A stretch of DNA of 64,000 bases, from NCBI GenBank assembly GCA_013399305.1, contig VXAI01000046.1, positions 3,658,731-3,722,730 of the forward strand, read 5' to 3'. The notes beneath the pieces are model-generated. The model made no database searches and was not told the DNA's origin. It was given only the letters and a program-made list of their open reading frames with translations. This DNA comes from Rostratula benghalensis. Taxonomy: Eukaryota; Chordata; Aves; Charadriiformes; Rostratulidae. This document shows positions 1 through 12,900 of this stretch, in pieces. The position numbers and the translations under genes were made by a program. Within the stretch, counting starts at the first letter, position 1. Each line of letters starts with the position of its first letter.

Positions 1-816
1 CACAGCTAAAAAGGAGCAGCGCGGCAACCTCAGACTAAGACAATACAATGGGATCCTTCAGTGATCTCTGTGTGTAGTGGTAACATCTTTTTAGAGAAAA
101 GCAAAAGGACTCCCACTCCCAGCCCTGCTGCAGTAGTTACCCCCCCTCTACATAATGTGGGGGGAAAGAAGATTGATCACTTCATGTTCAAGGCATCTTG
201 ACAGTAGTACTAGTAAATTATTTTGAAAAAGTAACACCTTAGCACTTTTGTGATGTTTAGAATGCAATGTAGTGTTAAATGCAACTACAGAAGTAACAGA
301 TTCCTAAAGTGCTGTTACGCAAGCAAATTTTTCTGAGTGATTTATCTCTTAATCATTTGGGGGTAAATATCCAAATTGTACTGCTTTTCAAAATCTATTC
401 CCAAATCCAAAATTTAGGATTAGGAAGGATCACAAGTGATAAAAGGAGATGAGTAAAGGTAGACAGAGAAGCAATGTAGTGCAGCTAAGAGATATACCTG
501 GTTTACAGAGAAGAACCAAGGTGTCAAATATCTAGCAATTTGCTTGAAATTACTCAAGTGGCCCAGTTCCAGTCCTGAGTTTAGAACCTGAATTCTAACT
601 CCCAGATGTGTGGCATATTCGTGACAGTACAACAGAGTCCATCCTTTTTATGGTGCACAATGGAGCTTTTTTACCCAGATCATAAATACTTGGATTAAAA
701 CCTTGCAGCCAATATAAAACCTACAGCCATATACCTGAGATAAATATCCCACTTTGGTGATCAATGGGACCTGCTCAACCTTCTTTGTTTCTTTCTCTGC
801 TCTGAGCTTGTCTTAC
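1..816 (-). other. CA12: CA12 intron 4 (part)
   Basis: Non-coding sequence past the exon 4 donor. I looked for the next CA12 exon (the peptide beginning L/V-H-x-V-H-x-N) on the minus strand and did not find it, so exon 5 lies outside the window. No repeat family recognised. Confidence 0.8.
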
Positions 817-959
817 CTCTGCTGCAAAATGCTTCCCACTGACTGTGTGCTCTGAGCCTTCTGACTTGTTTCTGTTTCCCCAGTGCAGGTGAAGTTGAGA
901 TGCCGTGTATTTAAACGGGAGGTTTCTGATGTGCATAGTAGGCAACAGATACAGTTTCA
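817..959 (-). CDS. CA12: CA12 exon 4 (first two zinc ligands)
   Basis: A 143-nt exon with acceptor CTTACAG (AG at 961-960) and donor GAG|GTAAGA at 816. It encodes [18 protein letters not shown] with zinc ligands His121 and His123, SEHTV and HFAAE. It ends in phase 0 immediately before the segment that carries the third zinc ligand in the next exon. The 143-nt length is that of this exon in other alpha-carbonic anhydrases. Confidence 0.97.
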
Positions 960-3900
960 CTGTAAGCAGACCAAAACCAGATGGGAGCAAATGATACCAC
1001 AGCTTTCAAGCACAGGGCAAATAAAAATACTGTGTCTATACTATGTATTGAGCATGAACAAAGCAGATTCTTAAATCCTTCTCAGTTTGTGGTAGGGATA
1101 AACACTTTAGTCATCTTTCTCCCTTCAGAGACAATTCTGGAGAATTCAGAATGTACCCTTTTTCTGTGTGTTTAAACTAAAGGAACTGAATGTGAGAATT
1201 GTTGCTAACAGAAATCTTTTTTCTCCCTGAAGAATGCAAAATTATCTCAGTCTTATTGAAGAGAGTTATTGAGTTGTCAAAGCAAAACTTAGATTCATGT
1301 GCCTTCTTTCAGCCCCCTTATAATGGTTGAAAATGCTTAATAAATTAAAATTTCTCATGGTATTTTTAAACTTTTGTTATATTGAACTCCTCTGCCTCTT
1401 AATTTTCTTTTGGGAGCATATGGCAAAATCAAGTAAACTTCCTGCTCCCCCTGAAACCTAGAGCATTGATGTCAACAGCAAAGTAATCACAGGCCTTAAG
1501 AACTAGCATTTCCTCTCTTGGCGTGCTGGAGGGAGGCCTTTGGATGCATTTCCCTCCCTTCTGCTCACTAATGCTCTCTAGCGTGGAAGACAGCCTGGGT
1601 TGGGGTTTTTTGTGTAGAAATTTTAGTGGTAATTCTCAACACAGTAGAATCCGAGTTGTTCACTTTGAAAAGTTTGGTACTTCATAAAGCAATGTTTTAT
1701 GTAAAAACCAGATCAATTTCTTTGAAAATAATCTTTGTTATGTTCCAGTGTGAATACAATGTGTTTCTGGCATGTCCTGGACATGTTTTGCAGGGGACAC
1801 AAGGCTAAAATCTTTAATGAAGAACCAGCTGCAAACCTATGTATTTTTTATGCTAGTGCTAAAAATCTTTTTTTGAGCCCTGCTGTTTTCAGTCTAGCTG
1901 AAGTAGGTAATTGCATCTGGATTAAGTGGCCAGTGAGGCACATTAATTATGTGTAGGAATGACTTGTACCGTAATACTAAGCATCCTGCTTATTTCCTCT
2001 CTGGCCATAAAAGAAGATAGCAGCAGATGGTGTAATAATCACTCAAACAGAGGCTAACTTTTCATTACTCAGAGAGGTTAAGATTTGCATCTGAGTGACA
2101 TTTCTCGAGTGGGTCACACATCCCCTGCTTTCGAGGAGGGCTCTGACCTTAGAAGTGAATTTCTGTTTTTACAGAGAGGGCCTATATATTTTGTCTTGGA
2201 TTCCTTAGGAAGCAGCTGAATGTCTTGTTTTAGGGTCAAGGTCTGACAGTGCTGATCGTTGTCAGAATGTAGGCTTTACAAGTAATTTACTTTTACCTGT
2301 GTGACTATTATGTAAGGGACAGGCTCTCAGTGGTGTTCTTTCATCTCCATCTGCTCTCTGGCACTGTTAAAGTCCACAATAACAATGTTTCCTTCTCTGC
2401 CTGTTGCCTGTCTCTTAAATCGGCCTAATACATTCACCTGCGACAGCACAGTCATTCACTCAGGACCAAGAAAGGCTCTTAGGAAAAGAAGGTTCACAAG
2501 GAAGGGGTGTTCCAGCCATTCTTAGTCTAAAGCAACCTGGTCTTGATCAAAAAAAAAAAGATGAAAAGAAAAAGCGGGAACCATGCCCTTACTGAAGAAC
2601 GGGTTTATGATGTTCTACAGAGCAGGTTGACCCCACATGTTTGCATGTCGGGCCTCTTTTAACCAAGCACGCCAGAGACCATTTCATAATGCAGGTTCTT
2701 TTGCTGCTTATGCAGTAGAATGGGATACAAAGAAGGAGAGCTTTATAACTGCTCTTATTTCTGTGTCTTCAAATATTTCAGGAAGTGGTGGGAGTAGCTT
2801 ACGGGTATTGTATATTGTGTCAATACAGTAGACCTTTGTGAAACTGCAGCTTCTCTGCGATTACCTAATGTACTGAGACTTTATTTTAGTACCACAGTGG
2901 AGAGCATGTTTGTATGCTTTTTCTAATTATTTTTCTGTCTTTTTATCTACCTGTCTTATCTTACACTAAGAGCTTTCTATCTCAAGCTGTAAGAACAGAA
3001 TGGTGTTCCCAGCATTTTTTTTCTTTCCTCCCTCGCTCATGTAATTCAGCTGAGCTGCTTTGATTAAGATGGAATGCAAGAGACACATACTGTATCAGTT
3101 TATCTCCTTTTAACAGAATCACAAAGTCCATTTCTGTTTCAGAGCACTCCAACCAAAGTAATAAGAAAAGCTTGGGAATTACTTTTGACATGCCTAGAGT
3201 TGATTTAAAAACCACAAGCAATTTGGCTTACTGTGAATCCATTTGTACTTAGTACATTCCCAACTTTCCCTAGCCTGTTCCCTAGATGTAGGTATGCTGA
3301 TGTGAAGGCTTCATCATAATGGTTTCATTTCATCTGATGTTCAAAGTAGTTCACCCATTAAATAAAAAATCACGAGCTCCGGAACCCTTTCCTTTGCAAT
3401 CCCTTGCTGTCATTGAGCTCCCTTACCTGAATGACCATTATTGATCAATGTGAACTGTTCAGTGGAGGGCACGTTATAGCCTATGAGTTCCAAAGGCAAA
3501 AGATTAGAATCATACTGGAGAATATCTTTGTGGAAATCTATTGGTGATTGGAATACAGCTCCACAAAAGTGGTACTTCTTTGGCCAGGCCTTCTCTCCAT
3601 CGGGACCTGTGTAAATTAACAAAGAGACACATTTGTCAAGTCTTAACTATGCAATTAATATAAAAACTCCCCTGTTTTAGCCTTCACCCAACCTTTGGAA
3701 AAGAAACCTTTCCTGAATTTTTAAAACTTATTTATTTTTAAACTTAATTTCATCTTTGCAGTGTACCATTAGATAGAAAAGGGCCAAATGCCAACAGGAA
3801 TCTCACATAGAGGCACGTTACCACCTCTCCATTTTTTGACAATCTCAGGTGCTCTTGGGGAACTGCAGGGCTGGCAACTCACCAGGTGAGGCTTGCGGGC

Positions 3901-6900
3901 AGCAGCAGCACAGCTAGCCACAGGGCCCCTCACCCTCTTGTCATGGTATTGTCCACAAGCATGACGATTAGAGTTTGGATCTGTGACAGTATTTGGATTA
4001 TTTACTAAGATGAATTACTTTTCCTTATAAAAGTAACAGGCACAGTAATGCAGCTATTCCCACCTTCTGAAGAGAATTGCTGAAAGAAGTGACTTCATGT
4101 TGGCAGAGGCAAGTTTCCATACACAGAAAGCCAGACCCATAGAAACTTTTCCTTATCATACAAACTGTCTGGCTCTATCTAGCAATATTGCATAACCCAC
4201 GGCAAAAAGCTAGCTTGCAAAAATGGAAGGTGTTAAGATAATTTGACCTGCAATAACTTGCTCAAACTCTGATGAAACTTCTCTTGGTCACAGTGTTTTG
4301 CCTTAGGCAGGATTTACAAAGAATAGATAATATCAAGAGATTTTTCATTGTGCCTTTGATTTAATTACACATTAATAGCTAGCAGCTGTTCACAAGCTGT
4401 AATCTGAGACCATTTGGATTTAAATACCAAATGAGGTACTGCAACTTGTGTTTCTCCTTGACTCTGAAGATTCATCATGATTCTTTCTAAGACAGGAAGG
4501 TCTTTTAGGATCACCCAGCCTGATCTGTATAAGACAGGCCATGGGACCTCCCTGAATTAATTTCTGCTTCAAGGAGGGTCATAGTCTCAGAAGGGAAAAA
4601 ACCATCTACTCTTCCTTTAAGTATTTTAGGTAAAAGATACTTCATTAGTGCCCAGTGAATAATTACTTTCCTTGTCAGCTTGCCAAGTAATTATCAAACA
4701 TTGTGAGTTTGTCTAGCTTTGAGTTAGTTTAGAAAGTGATTGCTTTTAATCCTTTGCTTAGAAATTGGAGAGCCTCCTGTTAGCTTACTTTTGTTCCTCG
4801 TTGAAGTACTTATAACACAGAGGATGGTTTCTCACTTATTTTAAACTAAATAGATTGAGTTCCTTGAGTCTTTAGTTAGAAGGCTGCTTTTCCAAAACTA
4901 TAATATTCTTTGTGGCTTCTTTGAAGTCTCCCCGGTATGTTAACAACTTCCATGAATTGTGAATGTGAGAATCTAATGTTAGATTGGGTCATCAGTGGCA
5001 AAGCAAGTTCAGATGTTTTCTGAAGGAAAATTAACAGTCAGGAGAACATTATGAGAGGCTTACATTTTGATGTGAAGGACAGTTTCCAAGGATATGGATA
5101 TCATAAAGTTATTGAAATTCTTGTTAAAAGCTAATAAATGTTATGTTGACATAATAGAAGAGTGTTATATTATAATCTACATATATTTGGCAAATAACAG
5201 TTTCACCCAGAAGAGCATAAATTCCATACCCTGGGATATACATACACAGGAACATTTCCAGGAAACTATATATCAAGATATAACAAGAAAAGACAGTTTC
5301 TTGAGGTTGAAACTTGATGTACAAGATGACATGTAACACTTTCCAGGGAGCTAAGGCTACAGCAGTGTCAGAAAACTGGGAAGAAGCCTTTATTGTAAAA
5401 AGACTTCAGTAATTTTAAAAGGTTTGGGGTTTCTGTGCACTGATAACATAGTGAATTTGCAAGAAGGCCTTAATATATTACATATCGTGGGTTTGGAAAC
5501 TTGGTAATTAAATAGGTAATTTTTAATTGATGTATAAAATAGAAGCCTAGTCCCAGCCAGTGGAAAGCACGTTGTGAAGTGCTACTCACTTTTCCATTAC
5601 TTTGTTTGGATGAATTGAATGCCCTTAAGAGTTGGCAATAGAGTATGGTAACTTCCACACCAACGTCAGGAGTTCAGAAGGGAAACTTTTGTCTTTTCTC
5701 TAAAAAGCTGGAGTTATTGCAGTCTTTATATACCTTGATCTTTACTAGTGGTTATCCTTTCCTTGATAGAAATCTGCAACTCCACTCACGCTTCTAAGCT
5801 ACACCCATTTCCACTTGTTTCTCGCTCCTGCTCAATTAGAAAAAAACCCCAACCAAACCAAACTGAACCCCTTTTTTGATACAAAACCAGTTTTTCTAGA
5901 AATTCTGCTATGTAGGCTTCCTAATTTCAGAGCCTCAAAACTCCTGTCTCAAAGAGCTGAGCTCACTGCAGGTTGGGTTTGCATGTGTGAAATTGAGATT
6001 TCCATGCTAGATAAACCACGCAGCTGGAAGGTGTTTCTCAGCTGTCTCCATTGAAAATGAGTGATTGATTGTGAGCCCCATTTTCCTTTTTCTGTGCCAG
6101 CACATTCAGATAAATCCAGTGGAGATCACATTGTGTTTACAATTCACTACTGAATAAAGAATAGCATGTGGATGCAGTAAGGTTGGCTTGTACTACAAGT
6201 CTCAAAAGGTATTAGCATAAGAAGTGTTGCAAAAATATCCTAGTTGTTAATTTCCCTCATTTGTAACAACATTTGTGACAAAGGGAGTCTCAGGACATGT
6301 TTGCTGCCATAAGGATCCTGCCAGGACTGTGCCATGGGCCTGTCCTACCCACCCAACACTAGTATTCAGCTGATGCAGTGAGCGAATTAAGGTATGGAGT
6401 GGTTGGTACTGGTGGAAGTAAGTCTCCTGCTACCACCACTCCCAGTGCAGCCATGACCACTCCTGCTGCAGGAAGTGCAAACTCGAGTTGCTCAGATCCA
6501 ATGTGGGGGCTGCCTTCTTGCACATGAGTTTCCAGGACCACGTTCACCTACCATGTGTAAATAAACCCGAGCGTGGCTGTGCCCTCATGTCTATTTTATA
6601 AAAGATGTCTGTAAATAAAGTAGTAATAATTCTTTGGATAGTCTTGCTGCCCAGCAAGGTAAGCAAAATACTCTCAGCACTGTGGCTGCATGTGTCCATT
6701 GTATCATCTCCTTTGACAGCCTGTAGCTTTCCATGCCTGAGCCTGCAGCCAGCCCTGCAGCCCTAGCGCTGCTGGCTGATGCAGGATGGATGTTCCTGTA
6801 GGAGCAACAGTGGTGTCTGCTTCCAGGATGTGTACGTTCTTCAAAAGGAGTAATACAGGCCTATGAGACACCATATGAGACACCAGTGTTTGCTCTGATG

Positions 6901-9900
6901 ACAAATTAATATGCATAGTGCTTGAGCTTTTCACAGGCTATCCAGGTTCTTTTGATCTGAAGTAAACTAATGTACTAAGAAGCATTAGGTCAGTAAGACA
7001 GGGAATGCCTGTGATATTTTTGCAGCTAGGGCAGAGCACTCTGCCCTGTTTTCAGCCAGCTGGAAGCCATGTAGCTGCTGTTAGCCCTGGACTGAGTTAG
7101 TAATGAAGGCTGAGAGTTCAGGCTCCCTGCCACAGTAATGTGACCACGTGGTTTCCATTTCGTTCAGAGCATGGGCAGAGCTTAGCTATATCATTCTGTG
7201 TGCAGATATCCTTACATCTGTGTCTTCCACACACACGTCCAGAGGGAAGCTTTGTGAGAGAGAGGAGTTGCCAAGGGCTGTGGCTGTCTCTGCTCCTCCA
7301 TTCAAGTGTTGTATGAGAAATTTTGGTCATGTTCTAGTGTGTTCACTAAAGCTGGCATTTCCTAAGGGGATGTGGAAGGGTCTTAGCACAGGTTCTCAGC
7401 ACCTTCCTGAGTTGGAGTATTTGGCAACAGTAAAACTAAAGAGTTTGCAACTTCGATTAGCCTGATTCCTGCTAACAACAGTTCTTATGTCTCCTCACAT
7501 GCTAAAGCATGTTAATAATTTTCTTGGCACTATTACTTTAAACTTGGCTGTAAAGTTATTTTCTCCATTGTAAATGTAGCTGCTTGTTCACTCTCAAGGA
7601 GGGATTCTCAGTCTTTGATTTCTTTCCAGCCTTCTTACATTACAGAAGTAGAAAGGCAGTATCCAAAGAATTGGAGCACAGCTCTCCCATTCTCTTCTGC
7701 AGCAGAGGACTTCTGGCCTGCACCTTCCAGCCACACAGCAACATTGCCAAAAGCTGCATGCGTGTGCTGTCCTCAGCTATGAGGCATCAGAACAATTCTT
7801 CTAGTTCTTTAACTGAAAACACTTTTCTCATTAGTAACTTTACCTACTTTGTCCATTTTATAGAAGGTGAAGAGTCCCATCAGAGGACCCAGAGCAAGCC
7901 TGTGTCAGAGGGGGCTGATGGCTCATGCCCCAGCTCACAGGCGTGTGCTTTTTCTCCTGGGCACTTTTTCTTGGGCTGTATACAGGAGTAGTGACCTCAG
8001 GAAGAACAGCATCGCTGCAGTTTGGCTAAGGAAGAGACAAATAGAGGAGTGGTTTAGCCTTTGTATTTATTGTAGCTAATGCAGTAGTTTCCATTATAAC
8101 CAAGCCAAACGATCACTTCTTTGGAAAGCTCGCACTGAAAAGTTAACGATCACATGCAGTGTCACCCTGCTTTGCCACCGCGCCCTGAGCTGCTAATGCT
8201 CTATCAACATTCAGTTTTACATGGTGTCACACTGAACAAAGAGAGCTCTCTGTGACAATCAGCAACCGGGTTCTTCCTCAATCCTCAATCTTATATCTTG
8301 GCCTTCATCTTGACATCACTCTGCACTGTACTTACACTGGTTTGACTTTCTTTCCTTTCCTGTTGATTTAATTTTAGTGGGGGGCATTGCAAAGTGTTGC
8401 AGGGGTAAAGGTAAAAGATGGAAGGTGTAGGCTGCTGTAAGGAAGAGGTTCAATAGGAGAGTATGGAGTGGCTCTTTTCTTGGTGACTGCAGGCTCTCTG
8501 TACAGACCAATGTTCTACCTCTGCTTTTTTCTAGGTATATGAAAAGAACTATTCTGTACAAGTTCACATGTTACTTTAATATTTTGAATTAGCTATTATG
8601 TGTTTTTCTAAGTATATTTGCAAATCAGTAGTTGAAGGAAAAAAATAAGAATCTGTTTTGTGAACCTTCCCTCTGTCCCCCAGTAAATGTTAGATATCAG
8701 ACTGCAGTATGGAAACATTTAACAGGAATTGATGAAGTTGGGCACTGAGAATTACATACTCTGAAATAAATACTGGTCCCCGAATTCCCAGAAAGGGAGA
8801 AATAACTAATTTAAACAAGCATTACCCTGGACAGGAGAGCAAGAGTTCTACTTTGATGGCAGAAGTCTTGCTTTCTTTACTATGCAGCAGGGTTAGGTTC
8901 ATCTGGTGGCTGCTGTCAAGGTGGGAAACCCAGGCTTTTGTTATTCAAACTGTGTCAAGCTGGTTTTTTCCTAATGAGAATGTGGAGTGTACAAGTACAA
9001 GTACATGTATGCATACTGGCAGTTAGATTAATACCTACAGACATGCAGCTGACAGTTTTCTTTTTGCTTACGTGAAGCGAGTCAGGTAAGCTGGAGCACA
9101 GCCAAGGGGAGTAGTTATTAGCAGCAAGTTCAGTCTCAGAGGTTCTTTGTGTTGTCCTGGAGCAGCACCAAAGGCTTACGAACAAGCATTTTTTGCTGAG
9201 ATTCTCAGTTCTACGTACCTTTCTGGGGGCATGTGGCATAAAACACTCCAGAACGAGGAAGAAACCGGCCAGAGGATTTGATCAATTAAAAACATTTTTT
9301 CCTGAACAGCCATCAGATCCTTCTGGGTTAGTAACTGACTTAAAGGACTGGTGTACAAAATAACACTGCTTTCCTGAATGTAATTTATTCTACCTTTTCA
9401 GTGCTGGGATTTTCAGGGAGCTGAGTTGCCAATAGCATGATACAATTGAGTCACTGAACTCTGACTGTACTTAAAAATGAAGACCCACATTGGTAGGGAG
9501 AGATGCGCTCTTTGCAGATGTAGGATGAAATGTGCTGCTGGGCTGTGACTGGGGAGGAAACAGAGGGCTGTGAGGAACCTCTGCAGTTGTGGGGCCAGTC
9601 TTAGTCTGCTAAAGTTCCTGTCATTCCGCAAGGCAATTTAGAACCAAATAACCAACTCTTACTCAGCCAGATATGAAACCTGATGGATGAATAACACTTC
9701 AAGACGATGAGATAGATCCAAACCAGGATAAAGACAGTGAACCCAGTAGATTCTGACCAGATACATTTAGCATGTTGTCCTTAAAATATAGAACAAAGCC
9801 ACAACTTAGTATGTACAAATTAGTTAGTACTTACCAATATAAGACCATTTTGACCCTGTTTAAAGACAAAGAAAATATTGCTGTGAATATTTGAAATTGA

Positions 9901-12900
9901 TCTTACTCTGTAAAAAGCAAATTGCCACTTAAACCCATGTACTGAATTTTGCAATACTTTTATCTGTCTTTGTAGCCCCAGATGTTGAGTAAAACAGATG
10001 CTTTTGAAGATTATGAACCCTTCTCACTCAGATTATAATTATCCCTGTGATCCTGCCCATGGGGCTTGATTTTCTTGTGGTCACTTAAATCCTGGAGCAA
10101 AACTTTTGTCGTGTTTTGGGAGGGAAGTTGGTTTGATTTTTTTTTTAATAGGCACAGACTCTGTTTATTTTTAAACCAGTCAGGTAAGTTTTTTCTGGTT
10201 AGTAAGCTAAGGAGTATAAATGAGATGTAACTCCAGTGAACCCCCTCATGCCTAGTTGAGAAGTTGGAAAAACATCAGTGAATTGCCAGTCATTACACTG
10301 AGAAATGGTGGACAGTCATTGCTGTACAGTGGCTCTGAGATTTGCCAATAATAAATGGAATGAATGGGCTTTGAAAAAAGGGAGTATAGTACATGAACCC
10401 ATATAATTCAGAGAATCCTGGTCAATTAAGCGAGTGTTAAATTGATCAATATTTATCCGTTGCTTAAGGAGCTTAACCTGTGTGCAATGTTTCTGCATGT
10501 CTTTGGAAATGTCTTGGCTTAATACATACTCTTTTTTATTTTTTTTTTTTTTTTTTGGTCCTGAAACCTACACAGTCATTCACCTTGCTTTCTAATTACA
10601 AGTGCTTGTCCTGACAGATCTGAACAGTTTTGGTTATCAGGCTAATGCAGATCTTTACTCTCCACAAATGTAATTTTATTTCTGCTTAGAAAACAGTCTT
10701 GAATTATGAGTCTTGCAAATACTGAGTGTGTCTGTGTGTGCCTGCCTGCATGGAGGCAAATATTTATCCTTACATGCACATGTCTGCTCAGTACATGATT
10801 TTTGGCTACATTTCTTGTGCTCTGAAGCATGGTCACATTCTCCAAAGAATGTTGTATGAAATGTTTGGGATTAATTTGTAGGGATGTGCAAAACAGCTGC
10901 ACTTACCCCTTTGTATTGATATGTGCTGGGAACATGCAACTCTCTGCTTCCAGTTTGTTGGGATAAGTGTGTTTTGTTCTCTTATACTGGAATTTTTAAA
11001 ATGAGGTCTGTGTCATCATCCTGGCTGAAGTGCTTTCTTGTGTCGAAGAATTCATGCACTTAGATTTCAAGGTGAGAAACCTCATTATCCTCTCCCCTTT
11101 TCTCTGCAGGGGATTATCTCTTAGTTGTTTTGTGGGTGCTTGTGTTCTCTGGTCAGCACATTCTGTAGGTAAAACTTGCACAAAGATAATAACTGACTGT
11201 CACCAAGTTTAAGAAATCGCCTCATTCTCATCTGAGCAGGATTTGAAGAAATACTGGCTTAGCTACCAGTAGCTACTCTCTGCTCATGCTCTTACTGCCC
11301 ATTAAAATTTGGATGAATTGTCAAAACTAGGATTTTTATAACATGGAATAACCTTAAAACAGTCAAGATTTTCAGTATTTTGGGTGTTTCTGCCAACTGA
11401 AACAAAAATAAATGAAAGCTTAAAGTCTTTTGCCAAGTGACATTTCCCTTAGCCTGTGGGCATTTTGATCATCTGCACTTCACTACCATTATGACTTTAC
11501 TGGTGCACACAATAATAGCAAGCAGTACAGGTAGGGCTGAGACACATTTACTCCTTGTTTCATCTAACTTAGATCACAAGAATCTTCTTGAATTTGTCTG
11601 AATGAGCATGTAGAGCTGCAAAAGTGATTTACTGCTATGAACAAGTTTGATATTACCTGTATTCTGCTTGATAATGAAATGAGGATGAGGCAGACTGTCA
11701 CACAGCCTCTCAAAATAGAAGAAGAGTGAGTAAAGCGTCTGATTCACATTGAGAAGGGAACTGTCAACAGCTCTGCACTGGGAGCACTCTCCTGCCTCTC
11801 TGCTCGTGCTGGGTTGAGCGCTGATGAGTAACACAGGTGCCTATGCATGCAAGAAGAGGTTCCTACAGCCAGAGTATCTGTGTTTCAGTGATCAAGATCC
11901 AGGGAATAAATATGTTTCAATTGTGATTTGGGAGCTGATGAAGTGGGAATGCTTTTATTTGTGATAATCTACATTAGTTGTGTCTCTGACTTGGGAAGAT
12001 GTCAAAGGCAGGCAGATGCTGTAGCACTTGCCATTTCTTGGTACTGGGTATCTAAGATAGGAATTCTCCAGCATTGCCTTCAGGACATGTTGTAAGACAT
12101 ACTGTAGAACATTGTGCTTGACACATCCTTTCACTTTCGAAACTTCTGTGTTGTCAGAGAAAGCACCTGAAAAGTACCAAGCTTTACTCTGTTACTCTGG
12201 GCTTGAGGTCCAGATGGAGAGCAGTGACAAGTGTCCCTCAATGGTCTGTGCTGGGACTGGTATTGTTCAACATTTTTATGAAAAATATAGACAGAGAGAT
12301 TGAGTCCACCATCAGCAGGTTTGCAGATGACACCAAGCTGTGTGGTGTTGTCAGTGCACCAGAGGGAAGGGAGGTCATCCAGAGGGACCTGAACAGGCTG
12401 GAGAGGTGGGCCCAGGTGAAACTCATGAGGTTCAACAAGAGGAAGTGCAGGGTTCTGCACCTGGGCCGGAATAATCCTCACTCTCAGTACAGACCAGGCG
12501 ATGAGGTGTTAGAAAGCAGCCCTGAGGAAAGGGACTTGGGGGTGCTGATGGATGAGAAGCTGGACGTGAGTAAGCAGGGTGCACTTGCAGCCCAGAAGGC
12601 CAATCACATCTTGGGCTGCATCAAAAGATGCGTTGCTAGCAGATCCAGAGAGGTGATTGTGCCACTTTACTCTGCCCTGGTGAGACCTCACCTGGAGTAC
12701 TGTGTGCAGGTCTGGAGCCCTCAATATAGGAAGGGTATGGACCTGATGGAGCAGCTCCAGAGGAGGCTCTCAAAAATCATCATGGGGTTGAAGCACCTTT
12801 GCTATGAGGTCAGGCTGAGGGAGCTGGGGTTGTTCAGCCTGGAGAAGAGGAGGCTCCAGGGAGACCTAACAGCAGCCTTCCAGTACCTTCCAGTACCTAC

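Noticed and set aside
1..816. Search for CA12 exon 5 (third zinc ligand)
   Set aside because: No minus-strand segment encoding the conserved L/V-H-x-V-H motif with an acceptor was found; the exon must lie outside the window.
6340..6640. Region with two AATAAA-type signals that could suggest a retrocopy or an LTR end
   Set aside because: No terminal repeats, target-site duplication or coding similarity seen; the signals are common by chance in AT-rich DNA.
7584..7991. 135-codon open frame in CA12 intron 2
   Set aside because: It is on the strand opposite to CA12, has no recognisable motif and sits in intronic sequence.
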